Part shown: piece by piece, positions 55,878 to 64,000 of the stretch
Numbering within the stretch: the first letter of the stretch is position 1
Layout: each line of letters opens with the position of its first letter
Source of the DNA: Aureimonas sp. AU22
GTDB lineage: Bacteria > Pseudomonadota > Alphaproteobacteria > Rhizobiales > Rhizobiaceae
Direction: 5' to 3'
Assembly: GCF_001463745.1 (NCBI RefSeq)
Contig: NZ_BBWJ01000018.1
Span: 25,398-89,397 of the forward strand
Length of the DNA: 64,000 bases
Program-made: the position numbers and the translations under genes
The notes under the pieces: model-generated
Database searches by the model: none
Seen by the model: the letters and a program-made list of their open reading frames with translations, nothing else
What the model was told of the DNA's origin: nothing

Positions 55878-57064
55878 GCGCCGGCCGCCTTTCCGGCCGC
55901 GGTGCCGGGAAGCAGCCGTTTCGCGCGCTCGCGCAGCCAGAGCGACGCGTCGGAGATCGCCCGGACGGCGCGCGTCTCGCTGACGTTCACGTTGCGCCAG
56001 AGGAGCCAGAGATCGAGCGCGATGGCGCCGAGCGGCAGCCCGTAGGCCAGGGCCGTGTAGCGAGGATTGCTGCTGATGAGCGAGAGCGAGACGAAACCAC
56101 CGGCCTTGAGGAGAAGCGCACCGCCAAGACCAAGCGCCATCGCGGGCCCGGGTCCCTGCCGGTTGGTGCGCGGATGGCCTGCGACGATCAGCGACCAGAG
56201 CGCGAAGGCAATGGGGTAGAGCCAGTCCGTGCGCCGCTGGGCGAGTTCCTCGGTGAAGCGATTGGGATGGAGCTGGTAGACCCGGTCGTTCGGGTCGGGA
56301 TTGAGGAGTTCGCGGGTCGAGCGCTCCGACATGCGGACCCAGTCCCGCGTTTCCACCGGACGCAGGTTCGCGAGGTCGAAGGCATAGGTCTGGAACTCGA
56401 TGATCGAGACCGAGCTGTCCCCGTTGCGTTTGCGATGCAACTGTCCGTCGTCGAGCACGAGGTAGGACTGCCCCTCGCGTTCCACGATGGACGCCTCCCG
56501 GGCGAAGTAGGTGAGGTCCAGCGCCGGGTCGCGCGTGTCGGCCAGGAACAGGCCGCGCACGTTCGGCCCTCGCGCCTCGTCGATGCTCATGACGAGGCCA
56601 TCCTGCACCTGCTCGAACCGTCCGGGCTGGAGGAAGAGGCTGATGGCGTCCGCGTTGATCGACCGGATGCCGTTCTGGAAGGCGCTGGAGGCGGCGGGAC
56701 CGACCACGTGGGAGTTGAACAGGACGAGCCCGGAGGCGACCGCCGCAAGCACCAGGATCGGCTTGCTGATCACGGTGCGAGAGCCGCCGGACGCCGCGAT
56801 CACGGCGCGCTCGGAATCGGCGTTCAGGGAATTCAGCGTCTGCACCGCGCCGATCAGGAGCGCGAAGGGGAGGACGCCGGAGGCCAGGTCCGGCATCAGC
56901 ATCAAGGCGATCCAGAAGATGTCGCCCGCTGCCGTGGCGGTCGTGCGCACGATGTCCAGCCGCTGCAGCACCTGCACGATCCAGACGATCAGAACGAGCG
57001 CCGTCAAGGACCCCGCCGTGTAGGCGAGGGCGCGGCGAAAGATGTATCGTTCGATCAGCTTCAT
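55874..57064 (-). CDS. lptF: LPS export ABC transporter permease LptF
   Basis: This is a 396-residue partner permease with the same fold. MKLIERYIFRRALAYT leads into the first helix, and the family stretch GVLPFALLIGAVQTLNSLN is at about 62-80, followed by SERAVIAASGG, the coupling region that contacts LptB. The periplasmic jellyroll spans about 130-280. It is the first gene of the lptF-lptG-lptD-surA-pdxA-rsmA run and diverges from pepA across 247 bases. Confidence 0.94.
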   Translation of the reverse strand: MKLIERYIFRRALAYTAGSLTALVLIVWIVQVLQRLDIVRTTATAAGDIFWIALMLMPDLASGVLPFALLIGAVQTLNSLNADSERAVIAASGGSRTVISKPILVLAAVASGLVLFNSHVVGPAASSAFQNGIRSINADAISLFLQPGRFEQVQDGLVMSIDEARGPNVRGLFLADTRDPALDLTYFAREASIVEREGQSYLVLDDGQLHRKRNGDSSVSIIEFQTYAFDLANLRPVETRDWVRMSERSTRELLNPDPNDRVYQLHPNRFTEELAQRRTDWLYPIAFALWSLIVAGHPRTNRQGPGPAMALGLGGALLLKAGGFVSLSLISSNPRYTALAYGLPLGAIALDLWLLWRNVNVSETRAVRAISDASLWLRERAKRLLPGTAAGKAAGA

Positions 57065-57311
57065 GCCCTGGTCGTCTCAGCAGTCCCGTTCAAACCGCCG
57101 TTCTCCGGCGCGGCACCGAACCGCGCGGTTCGACATATCTGGCCGCCGTAGACTGAGCCAGCTTGGCTAAAGAAGGGCGAACAAACATGGTTAACGCTTT
57201 GCGCCTCCGACGACGACCCTTGCAATGCAACACTCCGTCACCAGAATGACAGCCGAATCCCCAGCCGCCGGTGCCCAAGCCCCGGCGTGTCGATAGCGCA
57301 TCGGAGACCGC

Positions 57312-58811
57312 ATGTCCGTCCAACCCACCATCACCTTCGCGCCTCTCCGAATGCCCGAAACCGGCACGCTCGTCATTCTGGCCGGTGCCGAAGGCGCGCT
57401 GCCCGCGGGCGTGCCCCAGGGCGTGGTCGAGCCGCTTCAGAAGGCGATCGCGGTCGCGAAGTTCAAGGGCAAGGACCTGTCCACCGTCGAGGCCATCGCG
57501 CCGAACGGTTCGTCGCTCGATCGCATCGTCGTGATCGGCACCGCCGGCGACAAGCCCTTCGGGGAGGAGGAATGGCTCCGGCTCGGCGGCACGATCGCCG
57601 GCGGCACCAAGGGCGACGGGCCGGTCACGGTCTGGGGCGACGGCGCGGCGACGCCGGCGACACCCGCCGACCTTGCGACCATCGGTCTCGGTATCCTGCT
57701 GCGCTCCTACAAGTTCGACCGTTACAAGTCGAAGAAGACCGCGCCCGGCGAAGAGCCGGAGAACGAAGCGGCTCGCAGCTACACCATCGCCGCCGCCGCT
57801 CCGGAAGAGGCGCGTGTCGCCTTCGCCGTGTCGCAGGCTGTGGCGGACGGCGTGATGCTCGCGCGCGACCTCGTCAACGAGCCGGCCAACGTCCTCACCA
57901 CGACCGAATACGCCGCGCGCATCGAGGCGCTCGCATCGACCGGTCTGGACATCGAGGTGCTCGATGAGGCGCGGATGGACGAACTCAAGATGCGGGCGCT
58001 CCTGGGCGTCGCGCAGGGGTCGCCGATGCCGCCCCGCCTGTGCATCATGCGATGGAACGGCGGGCCGGAGGGCGAAGCTCCCGTCGCCTTCGTCGGCAAG
58101 GGCGTGATCTTCGACACCGGCGGCATTTCGATCAAACCGGCCGCCGGCATGGACGAGATGAAGGGCGACATGGGCGGCTCGGCCGCCGTCGTGGGACTGA
58201 TGCGCGCGCTGGCCGGGCGCAAGGCGAAGGTCAACGCCATCGGCGTCGTCGGTCTGGTGGAGAACGCGGTGGACGGAAACGCCCAGCGCCCCGGCGATAT
58301 CGTGACCGCCATGTCCGGCACCACGATCGAGGTGCTCAACACCGATGCGGAAGGCCGGCTCGTCCTCGCCGACGCCCTTTGGTACACGCAGGACCGCTTC
58401 AAGCCGAAGTTCATGGTGAACCTCGCGACGCTGACCGGCGCCATCATCGTCGCGCTGGGCAACCATCACGCCGGTCTCTTCTCCAACAACGACGAGTTGG
58501 CCAACCGCCTTCTGGCGGCGGGTCTCGAGACCGGCGAGAAGGTCTGGCGCATGCCGCTCGGCAAGGAATACGACAAGCTCATCGAGGGCAAGTTCGCCGA
58601 CATCAAGAACATCGGAGCCGGCCGCGCGGCGGGCGCCACGACGGCCGCCCAGTTCCTCCAGCGTTTCGTCAACGACGTGCCGTGGGCGCACCTCGACGTC
58701 GCCGGCACGGCGATGGGCTCGCCCGCCAACGAGTACAACCAATCCTGGGCCTCGGGCTTCGGCGTTCGCCTTCTCAACAAGCTGGTGGAAGAGCACTACG
58801 AGGCGCGGTGA
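57312..58811 (+). CDS. pepA: leucyl aminopeptidase (cytosol aminopeptidase, M17)
   Basis: This is a 499-residue hexameric enzyme that removes N-terminal residues from peptides with two metal ions. The signature [14 protein letters not shown] is at about 338-351. Metal ligands are in [17 protein letters not shown] (Lys and Asp, about 259-275), and [16 protein letters not shown] follows. Some homologues also bind DNA, not testable here. The start MSVQPTITF at 57312 follows a CGGAGA stretch. It is followed eight bases later by holC, a conserved pair. Confidence 0.95.
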   Translation: MSVQPTITFAPLRMPETGTLVILAGAEGALPAGVPQGVVEPLQKAIAVAKFKGKDLSTVEAIAPNGSSLDRIVVIGTAGDKPFGEEEWLRLGGTIAGGTKGDGPVTVWGDGAATPATPADLATIGLGILLRSYKFDRYKSKKTAPGEEPENEAARSYTIAAAAPEEARVAFAVSQAVADGVMLARDLVNEPANVLTTTEYAARIEALASTGLDIEVLDEARMDELKMRALLGVAQGSPMPPRLCIMRWNGGPEGEAPVAFVGKGVIFDTGGISIKPAAGMDEMKGDMGGSAAVVGLMRALAGRKAKVNAIGVVGLVENAVDGNAQRPGDIVTAMSGTTIEVLNTDAEGRLVLADALWYTQDRFKPKFMVNLATLTGAIIVALGNHHAGLFSNNDELANRLLAAGLETGEKVWRMPLGKEYDKLIEGKFADIKNIGAGRAAGATTAAQFLQRFVNDVPWAHLDVAGTAMGSPANEYNQSWASGFGVRLLNKLVEEHYEAR

Positions 58812-58818
58812 GCGCTCC

Positions 58819-59271
58819 ATGGCCGAGGTGCTGTTCTATCATCTGACCGAAAGCCGCATGGAGGACTCGCTCCTGGATCTCCTGGAGCGGTCCCTCGCGC
58901 GTGGCTGGCGCGTCGTCGTCCAGGCGGCGACGCCGGAGCGGCGCGACGCGCTGGACCAGCACCTCTGGACCTACAAGGACGACAGCTTCCTCCCCCACGG
59001 CTCGGATGCCGAGGGGGGCGGGGCACTGCAACCCATCCTTCTGACGGTCGAGCCGGAGCAGCGTGCCAACGATCCGCATGTCCGCTTCATGGTGGAGGGC
59101 GCCGTGCCTGACGACCTCGCGCCCTACCAGCGCGGGGTCTACCTGTTCGACGGGCACGACCCGGACCAACTGGCGACCGCGCGCGAACGCTGGAAGGCGG
59201 AGAAATCCGCCGGCCATACGGTCACCTACTGGCAGCAGACCGAGGATCGGCGTTGGGTGAAGAAGGCCTGA
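58819..59271 (+). CDS. holC: DNA polymerase III chi subunit
   Basis: This is a 150-residue clamp-loader accessory protein that links the polymerase to single-strand binding protein. The start VLFYHLTESRMEDSLLDLLE, the middle LWTYKDDSFLPHG and the end YLFDGHDPDQLATARERW match HolC. It starts seven bases after pepA and is almost certainly co-transcribed. Its stop is seven bases from the end of the convergent hydrolase gene. Confidence 0.94.
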   Translation: MAEVLFYHLTESRMEDSLLDLLERSLARGWRVVVQAATPERRDALDQHLWTYKDDSFLPHGSDAEGGGALQPILLTVEPEQRANDPHVRFMVEGAVPDDLAPYQRGVYLFDGHDPDQLATARERWKAEKSAGHTVTYWQQTEDRRWVKKA

Positions 59272-59278
59272 CGCCCTT

Positions 59279-60073
59279 TCAGATCGTGGTTCCGTCCACG
59301 AAGTTCAGCACCGCCGTGGCGTAGCCGTTGGGGTCTTCCAGCGGGGCGGAGTGGCCGACGGACGGAAGAATCAGGAGTTTCGCGCCGGGGATCGTGGACG
59401 CGAGATACTCGGTGTGCGCGCGGCTGATCGCTTCGTCGTGCTCGCCGATCGCGATCTCGGTCGGGACCGGAATGCCCTCGAGTTCCGCCTGAGAGAAGTT
59501 CGGCTCGTTCGCCCAGAGCGCCTCGATCTCCTGTCGCACGTCGTCGTAATGGCGCAGTTCCGGACGGTTCGGGTCGTCGGGCTTGTAGGCGAGGGAGCCG
59601 TCCGGCGTAGCGTTGGCGGCCTGCACGAAGAGCCGCGACAGGCGCTCGGGATGGCGGATCGCGATGTCGAGCCCGATGATCCCGCCGTCGCTCCAACCGA
59701 CCAGCGCCACCTTGGGGATGTGGAGGACATCGAGCAGGGCGAGGTAGTCGTCCGCCATCAGGTCGTAGGTGATGACATCGTCCGTGCTCGACGAGCGGCC
59801 CTGTCCGCGACTGTCGGCGACGATGACGCTGTGATGCTCCGACAGGGTCCCCAGCTGCGCGCGCCAGACGCGGCTGTCGGACAGGCCGCCATGGATCATC
59901 AGGATCGGGGGCCCTTCGCCGTAGACGCGGAAGAAGAGGTTGATGCCGTTCACGTCGGCGAAGCCGGTCTGAACGGGGATCGGCTCTATGAACCCGCGGC
60001 TCTGAGGCTCGTCCGCCGGAAACGCGGACAGCACGAGCAGGGCGAGAACCGCCGAGAGAAGAGGACGCCGCAT
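59279..60073 (-). CDS. secreted alpha/beta hydrolase
   Basis: This is a 264-residue protein. A signal peptide (about 1-21: MRRPLLSAVLALLVLSAFPA) suggests export or membrane anchoring. The fold is standard: MIHGGLSDSRVW as the oxyanion strand, DSRGQGRS, the nucleophile Ser in GWSDGG (about 123-128), Asp in GEHDEAI, and His in SVGHSAP. The substrate is unknown; ester or lactone hydrolysis is typical. An in-frame ATG at 60121 would add 16 residues ahead of the signal peptide, so 60073 is preferred. It lies downstream of the ABC-F gene on the same strand, 109 bases away. Confidence 0.85.
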   Translation of the reverse strand: MRRPLLSAVLALLVLSAFPADEPQSRGFIEPIPVQTGFADVNGINLFFRVYGEGPPILMIHGGLSDSRVWRAQLGTLSEHHSVIVADSRGQGRSSSTDDVITYDLMADDYLALLDVLHIPKVALVGWSDGGIIGLDIAIRHPERLSRLFVQAANATPDGSLAYKPDDPNRPELRHYDDVRQEIEALWANEPNFSQAELEGIPVPTEIAIGEHDEAISRAHTEYLASTIPGAKLLILPSVGHSAPLEDPNGYATAVLNFVDGTTI

Positions 60074-60182
60074 CACGAACCGCCCGCTGGGCGACCGGAA
60101 CCGAATACTCGCCGCCAACACGAAGAAGCTAGAGCCGACGATGCGTCATCTCAAGGATTCGTGCACCGTTTATCAACGATTT

Positions 60183-62081
60183 TCAGTCCGCCATAGCGGC
60201 GTCGTGTTCCTCGGTGAACTGCAGCCACTCGGCTTCGCACTTCTCCAACGTCTTTTCGGCTGCGGATTTCTGCCGCCCGAACTCCGCCGCCTTGCCGGGG
60301 TCCTTCGTGTAGAGCGCAGGATCCGCAAGCTTTTCGTCGAGGTCCTTGATCGTCGCCTGAAGGCGGGACATCTGGATCTCGAGCGCAGAGATCTTTTTCT
60401 TCAGGGGCTTCAGAGCATCCCGCTTCTCGGCAGCCAGACGCCGCTGGTCCACCTTCGAGACCGCCTGGACCGGCACCTCGTTGACGAGTTCGCCCTGATT
60501 GCCGCCGCCCGCCCGCGCGCCCGAGAGGATCAGCTTCTTGTAGTCGTCGAGATCGCCGTCGTAGCGCGACACGGTGCCGTTGCCGACGATCCAAAGCCGG
60601 TCCATCGTCGCCTCGACCATATGGCGATCGTGGCTGATCAGGATGACGGCGCCGGGAAATTCGTTCAGGGCGTGAACGAGGCTTTCGCGCGCCTCGATGT
60701 CGAGGTGGTTGGTCGGCTCGTCGAGGATCAGGAGGTTGGGTGCGTCGATGGTCGCAAGACCCATCAGCAGGCGTGCCTTCTCGCCGCCCGAGAGCGAGTC
60801 GGCGACCGTGTCCATCTTCTGCGTCGGCAGGCCCATCTGGGCCACGCGTCCGCGAACCCTGGCCTCCGGCGCGTCCGGCATGAAGCGGCGCACGTGCTGG
60901 ACCGCCGTCTCGTTGGGGCGAAGGTCGTCGATCTGGTGCTGCGCGAACATCGCGATCTTCAGCCCCGGTGCCCGGGTCATCGCACCCGCCTGCGCCGTCA
61001 GCCGGTCGGCGATCAGCTTGGCGAAGGTCGACTTGCCGTTGCCGTTGGCGCCGAGCAGCGCGATCCGGTCGTCGGCATCGATGCGGATGTCGAGCCCGCG
61101 CAGGATCGACCGCTCGGGCGTGTAGCCGACCGAGACGCCTTCCATGCGGATGATGGGCGATGCGAGCACCTTCTCCGGCTTCGGAAAGACGAAGGGCGTG
61201 ACGTGCTCCTCGACGATCGCCTGGAGGGGCTTCATCCGCTCCAGCGCCTTTAGGCGCGACTGCGCCTGCCGGGCCTTGGAGGCCTTGGCGCGGAACCGCT
61301 CCACGAAGGCTTCCATGTGCTTGCGCGCGGCATCCTGCTTGGCGATCGCCTTGCCAAGAAGCTCCATCTTCTCCGCGCGCTGGCGCTCGAAGCTGTCGTA
61401 GTCGCCGCGGTAGAAGACGAGCTTCTTCTGGTCGAGGTGGATGATCGCGTTCACCGCGTTGTTGAGAACGTCGCGGTCGTGGCTGATGATGAGCACGGTA
61501 TAGGGATAGCGGGAGACGAAATTCTCCAGCCAGAGCGTGCCCTCGAGGTCGAGATAGTTCGTGGGCTCGTCGAGGAGCAGCAGGTCGGGGCGCGAGAAGA
61601 GGACCGCCGCCAGCGCGACCCGCATGCGCCAGCCGCCCGAGAAGGACGAGACGGGACGCGCCTGGGCGGCCGCATCGAAGCCGAGGCCGTCGAGGATCGC
61701 GGCCGCGCGCGCCTCCGCAGAATGGCTCTCGATGTCCGCAAGCCGCAGGTGCACCTCGGCGATGCGTTGCGGATCGGTCGCCGTTTCCGCCTCCTGCAGC
61801 AGCTCCACGCGCTCCAGATCGGCGGCGAGAACGACTTGCAGCAGCGACTGCTCGGTGCCCGGCGCTTCCTGCGCCACCTGTCCGATGCGCGTGTTGCGCG
61901 GCACCGACACGCCGCCGGTCTCCGACGCGAGGTCGCCGGTGATCACGCGGAAGAGCGTGGACTTGCCCGCGCCGTTGCGCCCGACGAGACCCGCCTTGGT
62001 GCCGGCGGGGATCGACAGCGTCGCGTGATCGATCAGAAGGCGCCCGGCGACGCGGGCAGACAGTTCGGTGATCTGAAGCAT
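60183..62081 (-). CDS. ABC-F family ATPase (YheS/Uup-like)
   Basis: This is a 632-residue soluble protein with two ABC ATPase domains and no membrane segment. Domain 1 has Walker A GRNGAGKST (about 34-42), the SFSGGW signature and LLLDEPTNYLD. The linker (about 235-300), rich in Lys, Arg and Ala, is the P-site tRNA interaction motif region. Domain 2 has GANGNGKST, LSGGEKAR and LLILDEPTNHLD. A C-terminal coiled coil (about 545-632) follows. ABC-F proteins act on the ribosome during stalled translation; resistance function cannot be inferred. Confidence 0.92.
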   Translation of the reverse strand: MLQITELSARVAGRLLIDHATLSIPAGTKAGLVGRNGAGKSTLFRVITGDLASETGGVSVPRNTRIGQVAQEAPGTEQSLLQVVLAADLERVELLQEAETATDPQRIAEVHLRLADIESHSAEARAAAILDGLGFDAAAQARPVSSFSGGWRMRVALAAVLFSRPDLLLLDEPTNYLDLEGTLWLENFVSRYPYTVLIISHDRDVLNNAVNAIIHLDQKKLVFYRGDYDSFERQRAEKMELLGKAIAKQDAARKHMEAFVERFRAKASKARQAQSRLKALERMKPLQAIVEEHVTPFVFPKPEKVLASPIIRMEGVSVGYTPERSILRGLDIRIDADDRIALLGANGNGKSTFAKLIADRLTAQAGAMTRAPGLKIAMFAQHQIDDLRPNETAVQHVRRFMPDAPEARVRGRVAQMGLPTQKMDTVADSLSGGEKARLLMGLATIDAPNLLILDEPTNHLDIEARESLVHALNEFPGAVILISHDRHMVEATMDRLWIVGNGTVSRYDGDLDDYKKLILSGARAGGGNQGELVNEVPVQAVSKVDQRRLAAEKRDALKPLKKKISALEIQMSRLQATIKDLDEKLADPALYTKDPGKAAEFGRQKSAAEKTLEKCEAEWLQFTEEHDAAMAD

Positions 62082-62133
62082 GGCGGGCTTTTGCCATGTT
62101 TGCGAAAAACGCGAAAGACCGGCTGGTCGGACT

Positions 62134-62640
62134 TCACCCCCGGCCCGTCTCGCGCAGGAACGCCACGAGGTCCATGCCCGGCGCCGGAAGCCCGAACCCC
62201 GTCAGCACCGCATGCGCCTGTCCGCGATGGTGTGTCTGGTGGTTAAAGACGTGGAGCAGCGTCGGGCCGAGCCGGCCTTCGATCGTGCCGGGCTGCGACA
62301 GGGGAGAGTAGCGCACCGTCGCAGCAAGGTCGGCTTCGCCGAGCCCGGCGACAAAGGTCCCGATCCGCGCATCCTCGGCCTCGCGCGCGACCCGCAGCGG
62401 CTCGAAGGCTTCGAACAGCGTCGCATCGAGCCGGTCCGGTGCATCCCCGGCACCGGTGAAGCGGCGCAGCCAGATCCGGTCGGCGCACAGGATATGGTTC
62501 AGCGTGCCACGCATGGAGCGGAAGAAGACGCCGCGATCCTCCGCGAATTGCTCCGCCGACAGCACGGCGGCGCTTTCATAGAGGCGCCGGTTGGCCCAGG
62601 CGTTGTAGGCGCCGAGCGTTGCGAACTGTTCGTGGTACAA
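62134..62640 (-). CDS. DinB-family protein
   Basis: This is a 168-residue four-helix-bundle protein. YNAWANRRLYESAA (about 10-23), TLNHILCADRIWLRRF, then HVFNHQTHHRGQAHAVL (about 129-145) supply the three histidines that bind a metal in the DinB/YfiT fold. Family members act as metal-dependent thiol transferases or hydrolases; the substrate is unknown. No ATG fits: the start is TTG at 62640 (reading YHEQFATLG next), with GGAGGG eight bases upstream. Its start faces that of the GST gene across only 30 bases. Confidence 0.88.
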   Translation of the reverse strand: MYHEQFATLGAYNAWANRRLYESAAVLSAEQFAEDRGVFFRSMRGTLNHILCADRIWLRRFTGAGDAPDRLDATLFEAFEPLRVAREAEDARIGTFVAGLGEADLAATVRYSPLSQPGTIEGRLGPTLLHVFNHQTHHRGQAHAVLTGFGLPAPGMDLVAFLRETGRG

Positions 62641-62670
62641 GGCGGGAGCCCTCCAGCCGGGAGAATCGCC

Positions 62671-63366
62671 GTGACCATACTGCTTTACGACCTCGTCGGC
62701 AGCGATCCGTCGCGCCCGTTCTCGCCGCATTGCTGGAAGGCGCGCATGGCGCTGGCGCACAAGGGCCTCGGCTTCGAGACGGTGCCGGTGCGGTTCACGG
62801 AGGTGGCTGACGTCGAGGGCGGGGGCGGGCGCACCGTGCCGGTGATCCGAGACGGCGCGCATGTGGTGCAGGACAGCTTCGCGATCGCCGAATATCTCGA
62901 CGACGCCTATCCCGAGCGTCCCTCCCTGTTCGAAGGGCAAAGCGGTCGGGCTCTGGCGCGCTTCGTCGAGAGCTGGTCGCAGCGCACGCTGCACCCGGCC
63001 ATCGTCAAGGCGACGATCCTTGAGATCCATGATCTGCAGGACAAGGAAAACCGGGCCTTCTTCCGCGCCAGCCGGGAGCGCACCTTCGGCAAGCCGATCG
63101 AGGCGGTGCAGGACGGGCGCACGGAAGAGAAGCGGCAGGCGGTGTCGAAGGCGCTGGAGCCGCTGCGCGCGACGCTGCGCCGCCAACCGTTCCTCGCGGG
63201 CGAGGGCCCGATGTTCGCCGACTACATCGTCTTCGGCGGTTTCCAGTGGCTGCGTTGCGTCTCGACCTTCGCGTTCTTCGAGGCGGACGATCCGATCCGC
63301 GACTGGTTCGAGCGATGCCTCGATCTGCATGGCGGCATTGGTCGCAGCCTGCCCGCTGCCGCTTGA
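62671..63366 (+). CDS. glutathione S-transferase-family protein
   Basis: This is a 231-residue protein. The N-terminal thioredoxin-like domain reads TILLYDLVG, SPHCWKARMALAHKGL (active-site region about 17-32), then RTVPVIRDGAHVVQDSFAIAEYLD with the cis-Pro and the glutathione-binding Asp-Ser. An all-helical domain follows, ending with FLAGEGPMFADYIVFGGFQW. The reaction is unknown. The start is GTG at 62671, with GGGAGA six bases upstream. Confidence 0.88.
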   Translation: MTILLYDLVGSDPSRPFSPHCWKARMALAHKGLGFETVPVRFTEVADVEGGGGRTVPVIRDGAHVVQDSFAIAEYLDDAYPERPSLFEGQSGRALARFVESWSQRTLHPAIVKATILEIHDLQDKENRAFFRASRERTFGKPIEAVQDGRTEEKRQAVSKALEPLRATLRRQPFLAGEGPMFADYIVFGGFQWLRCVSTFAFFEADDPIRDWFERCLDLHGGIGRSLPAAA

Positions 63367-63448
63367 GCGCGCCTGCGCCTTGCCGCCGGGCGGGGGCACG
63401 GCTATAGACCGCGCCATCTTCAGCCCTTTGACCCAAGGATAACGGCCA

Positions 63449-63871
63449 ATGGCGATCGAACGCACCTTCTCCATGATCAAGCCCGATGCGACCCGTCGCA
63501 ACCTCACCGGCGCGATCACCAAGATGCTGGAAGAGGGTGGCCTGCGCGTCGTCGCTTCCAAGCGCGTCTGGATGAGCCGCCGCGAGGCCGAGGGCTTCTA
63601 CGCCGTCCACAAGGAGCGTCCCTTCTTCGGTGAGCTGGTCGAGTCGATGTCGGCCGGCCCGACCATCGTTCAGGTGCTGGAAGGCGAGAACGCCATCTCG
63701 CGCAACCGCGAGCTGATGGGCGCGACCAACCCGGCGCAGGCCGCCGAGGGCACGATCCGCAAGGTGCACGCCCTTTCGATCGGCGAGAACTCGGTGCACG
63801 GGTCGGACGCCGCCGAGACCGCTCGGGAAGAGATCGCCTACTGGTTCTCCGAGACCGAAATCGTCGGCTGA
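63449..63871 (+). CDS. ndk: nucleoside diphosphate kinase
   Basis: This is a 140-residue enzyme that balances nucleoside triphosphates by moving the gamma phosphate through a phospho-histidine. The opening [18 protein letters not shown] is standard, and the active-site His is in NSVHGSDA (about residue 117). The length is exactly that of the family. It is monocistronic, followed by a strong terminator. Confidence 0.97.
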   Translation: MAIERTFSMIKPDATRRNLTGAITKMLEEGGLRVVASKRVWMSRREAEGFYAVHKERPFFGELVESMSAGPTIVQVLEGENAISRNRELMGATNPAQAAEGTIRKVHALSIGENSVHGSDAAETAREEIAYWFSETEIVG

Positions 63872-63898
63872 TCTCGATCGCCCATCGATGAATCACAG

Positions 63899-63930
63899 CG
63901 CCGGCCCTCTGGGCCGGCGTTATCGTTTTT
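63899..63930 (+). terminator. intrinsic terminator of ndk
   Basis: CGCCGGCCC (63899-63907) pairs perfectly with GGGCCGGCG (63911-63919) around a 3-base loop, followed by TTATCGTTTTT. It lies 28 bases past the ndk stop. The remaining 70 bases of the window hold no recognisable gene. Confidence 0.92.
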
Positions 63931-64000
63931 GGAACGCCGCACGGCTTCAGTCGTGGTCGAAATGATGTGCCCGTCTTTTCCCATCCGTCCGTGCCGCCGG

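Noticed and set aside
60151..62097. 648-residue open frame overlapping the ABC-F gene on the same strand
   Set aside because: It is a shifted reading of the ABC-F gene without ATPase motifs; the chosen frame carries both Walker A and B pairs.

Overview
The window is high-GC DNA with short intergenic gaps and many ATGA-type stop/start overlaps. Gene content and order fit an alphaproteobacterium of the order Hyphomicrobiales (Rhizobiales). Diagnostic blocks are rpsF-rpsR-DUF2232-rplI-dnaB, radA-cvpA-purF-SDR, fabD-fabG-acpP-fabF-mltG-yicC-gmk, and lptF-lptG-lptD-surA-pdxA-rsmA. Family or genus cannot be fixed from the sequence alone. I saw no phage, insertion sequence, CRISPR array or rRNA.

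Bases 1-24,450 are the variable half. From the left: a PepSY membrane reductase-like gene and a small DUF2946-like Cys/His secreted protein (metal or siderophore theme); zwf; a CPA2/KefB-type antiporter; an M24 peptidase; and an EamA exporter. Next is a tightly packed seven-gene operon (8150-15964): class III aminotransferase, GT-C glycosyltransferase-like membrane protein, UbiA prenyltransferase-fold protein, HAD phosphatase, a small GMC partner, a GMC flavo-oxidoreductase, and an LPG-synthase/flippase-like membrane protein. Together these are the parts one would expect for making a polyprenyl-phosphate-linked, oxidised and aminated sugar, flipping it, and transferring it outside the membrane. 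I regard this as the best candidate for an undescribed system here. After it come a stand-alone YcaO protein converging on a sugar ABC importer that lacks a local ATPase, a small RNA with three anti-Shine-Dalgarno hairpin loops (about 20992-21113, minus strand), a 66-residue helix-hairpin-helix protein, a MHYT-GGDEF-EAL protein, and tRNA-Ser(GCU).

Bases 24,450-41,000 hold a LysM/Ig-like envelope protein, an Atm1-type ABC exporter, psd-pssA (phosphatidylethanolamine synthesis), a PNPOx-like protein, the radA-cvpA-purF-SDR block, poxB, dnaB and the rpsF ribosomal operon.

Bases 41,000-64,000 carry a PAS-GGDEF protein with a ruined EAL domain, the fatty-acid synthesis operon with mltG, yicC and gmk, the LPS-transport/pyridoxine/rRNA-methylation operon on the minus strand, divergent pepA-holC, an alpha/beta hydrolase, an ABC-F ATPase, a DinB/GST divergent pair with non-ATG starts, and ndk with a strong terminator.

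Envelope building is the common thread: phospholipids (psd, pssA), fatty acids (fab genes), LPS export (lptDFG), peptidoglycan (mltG, LysM) and the putative lipid-linked sugar operon.
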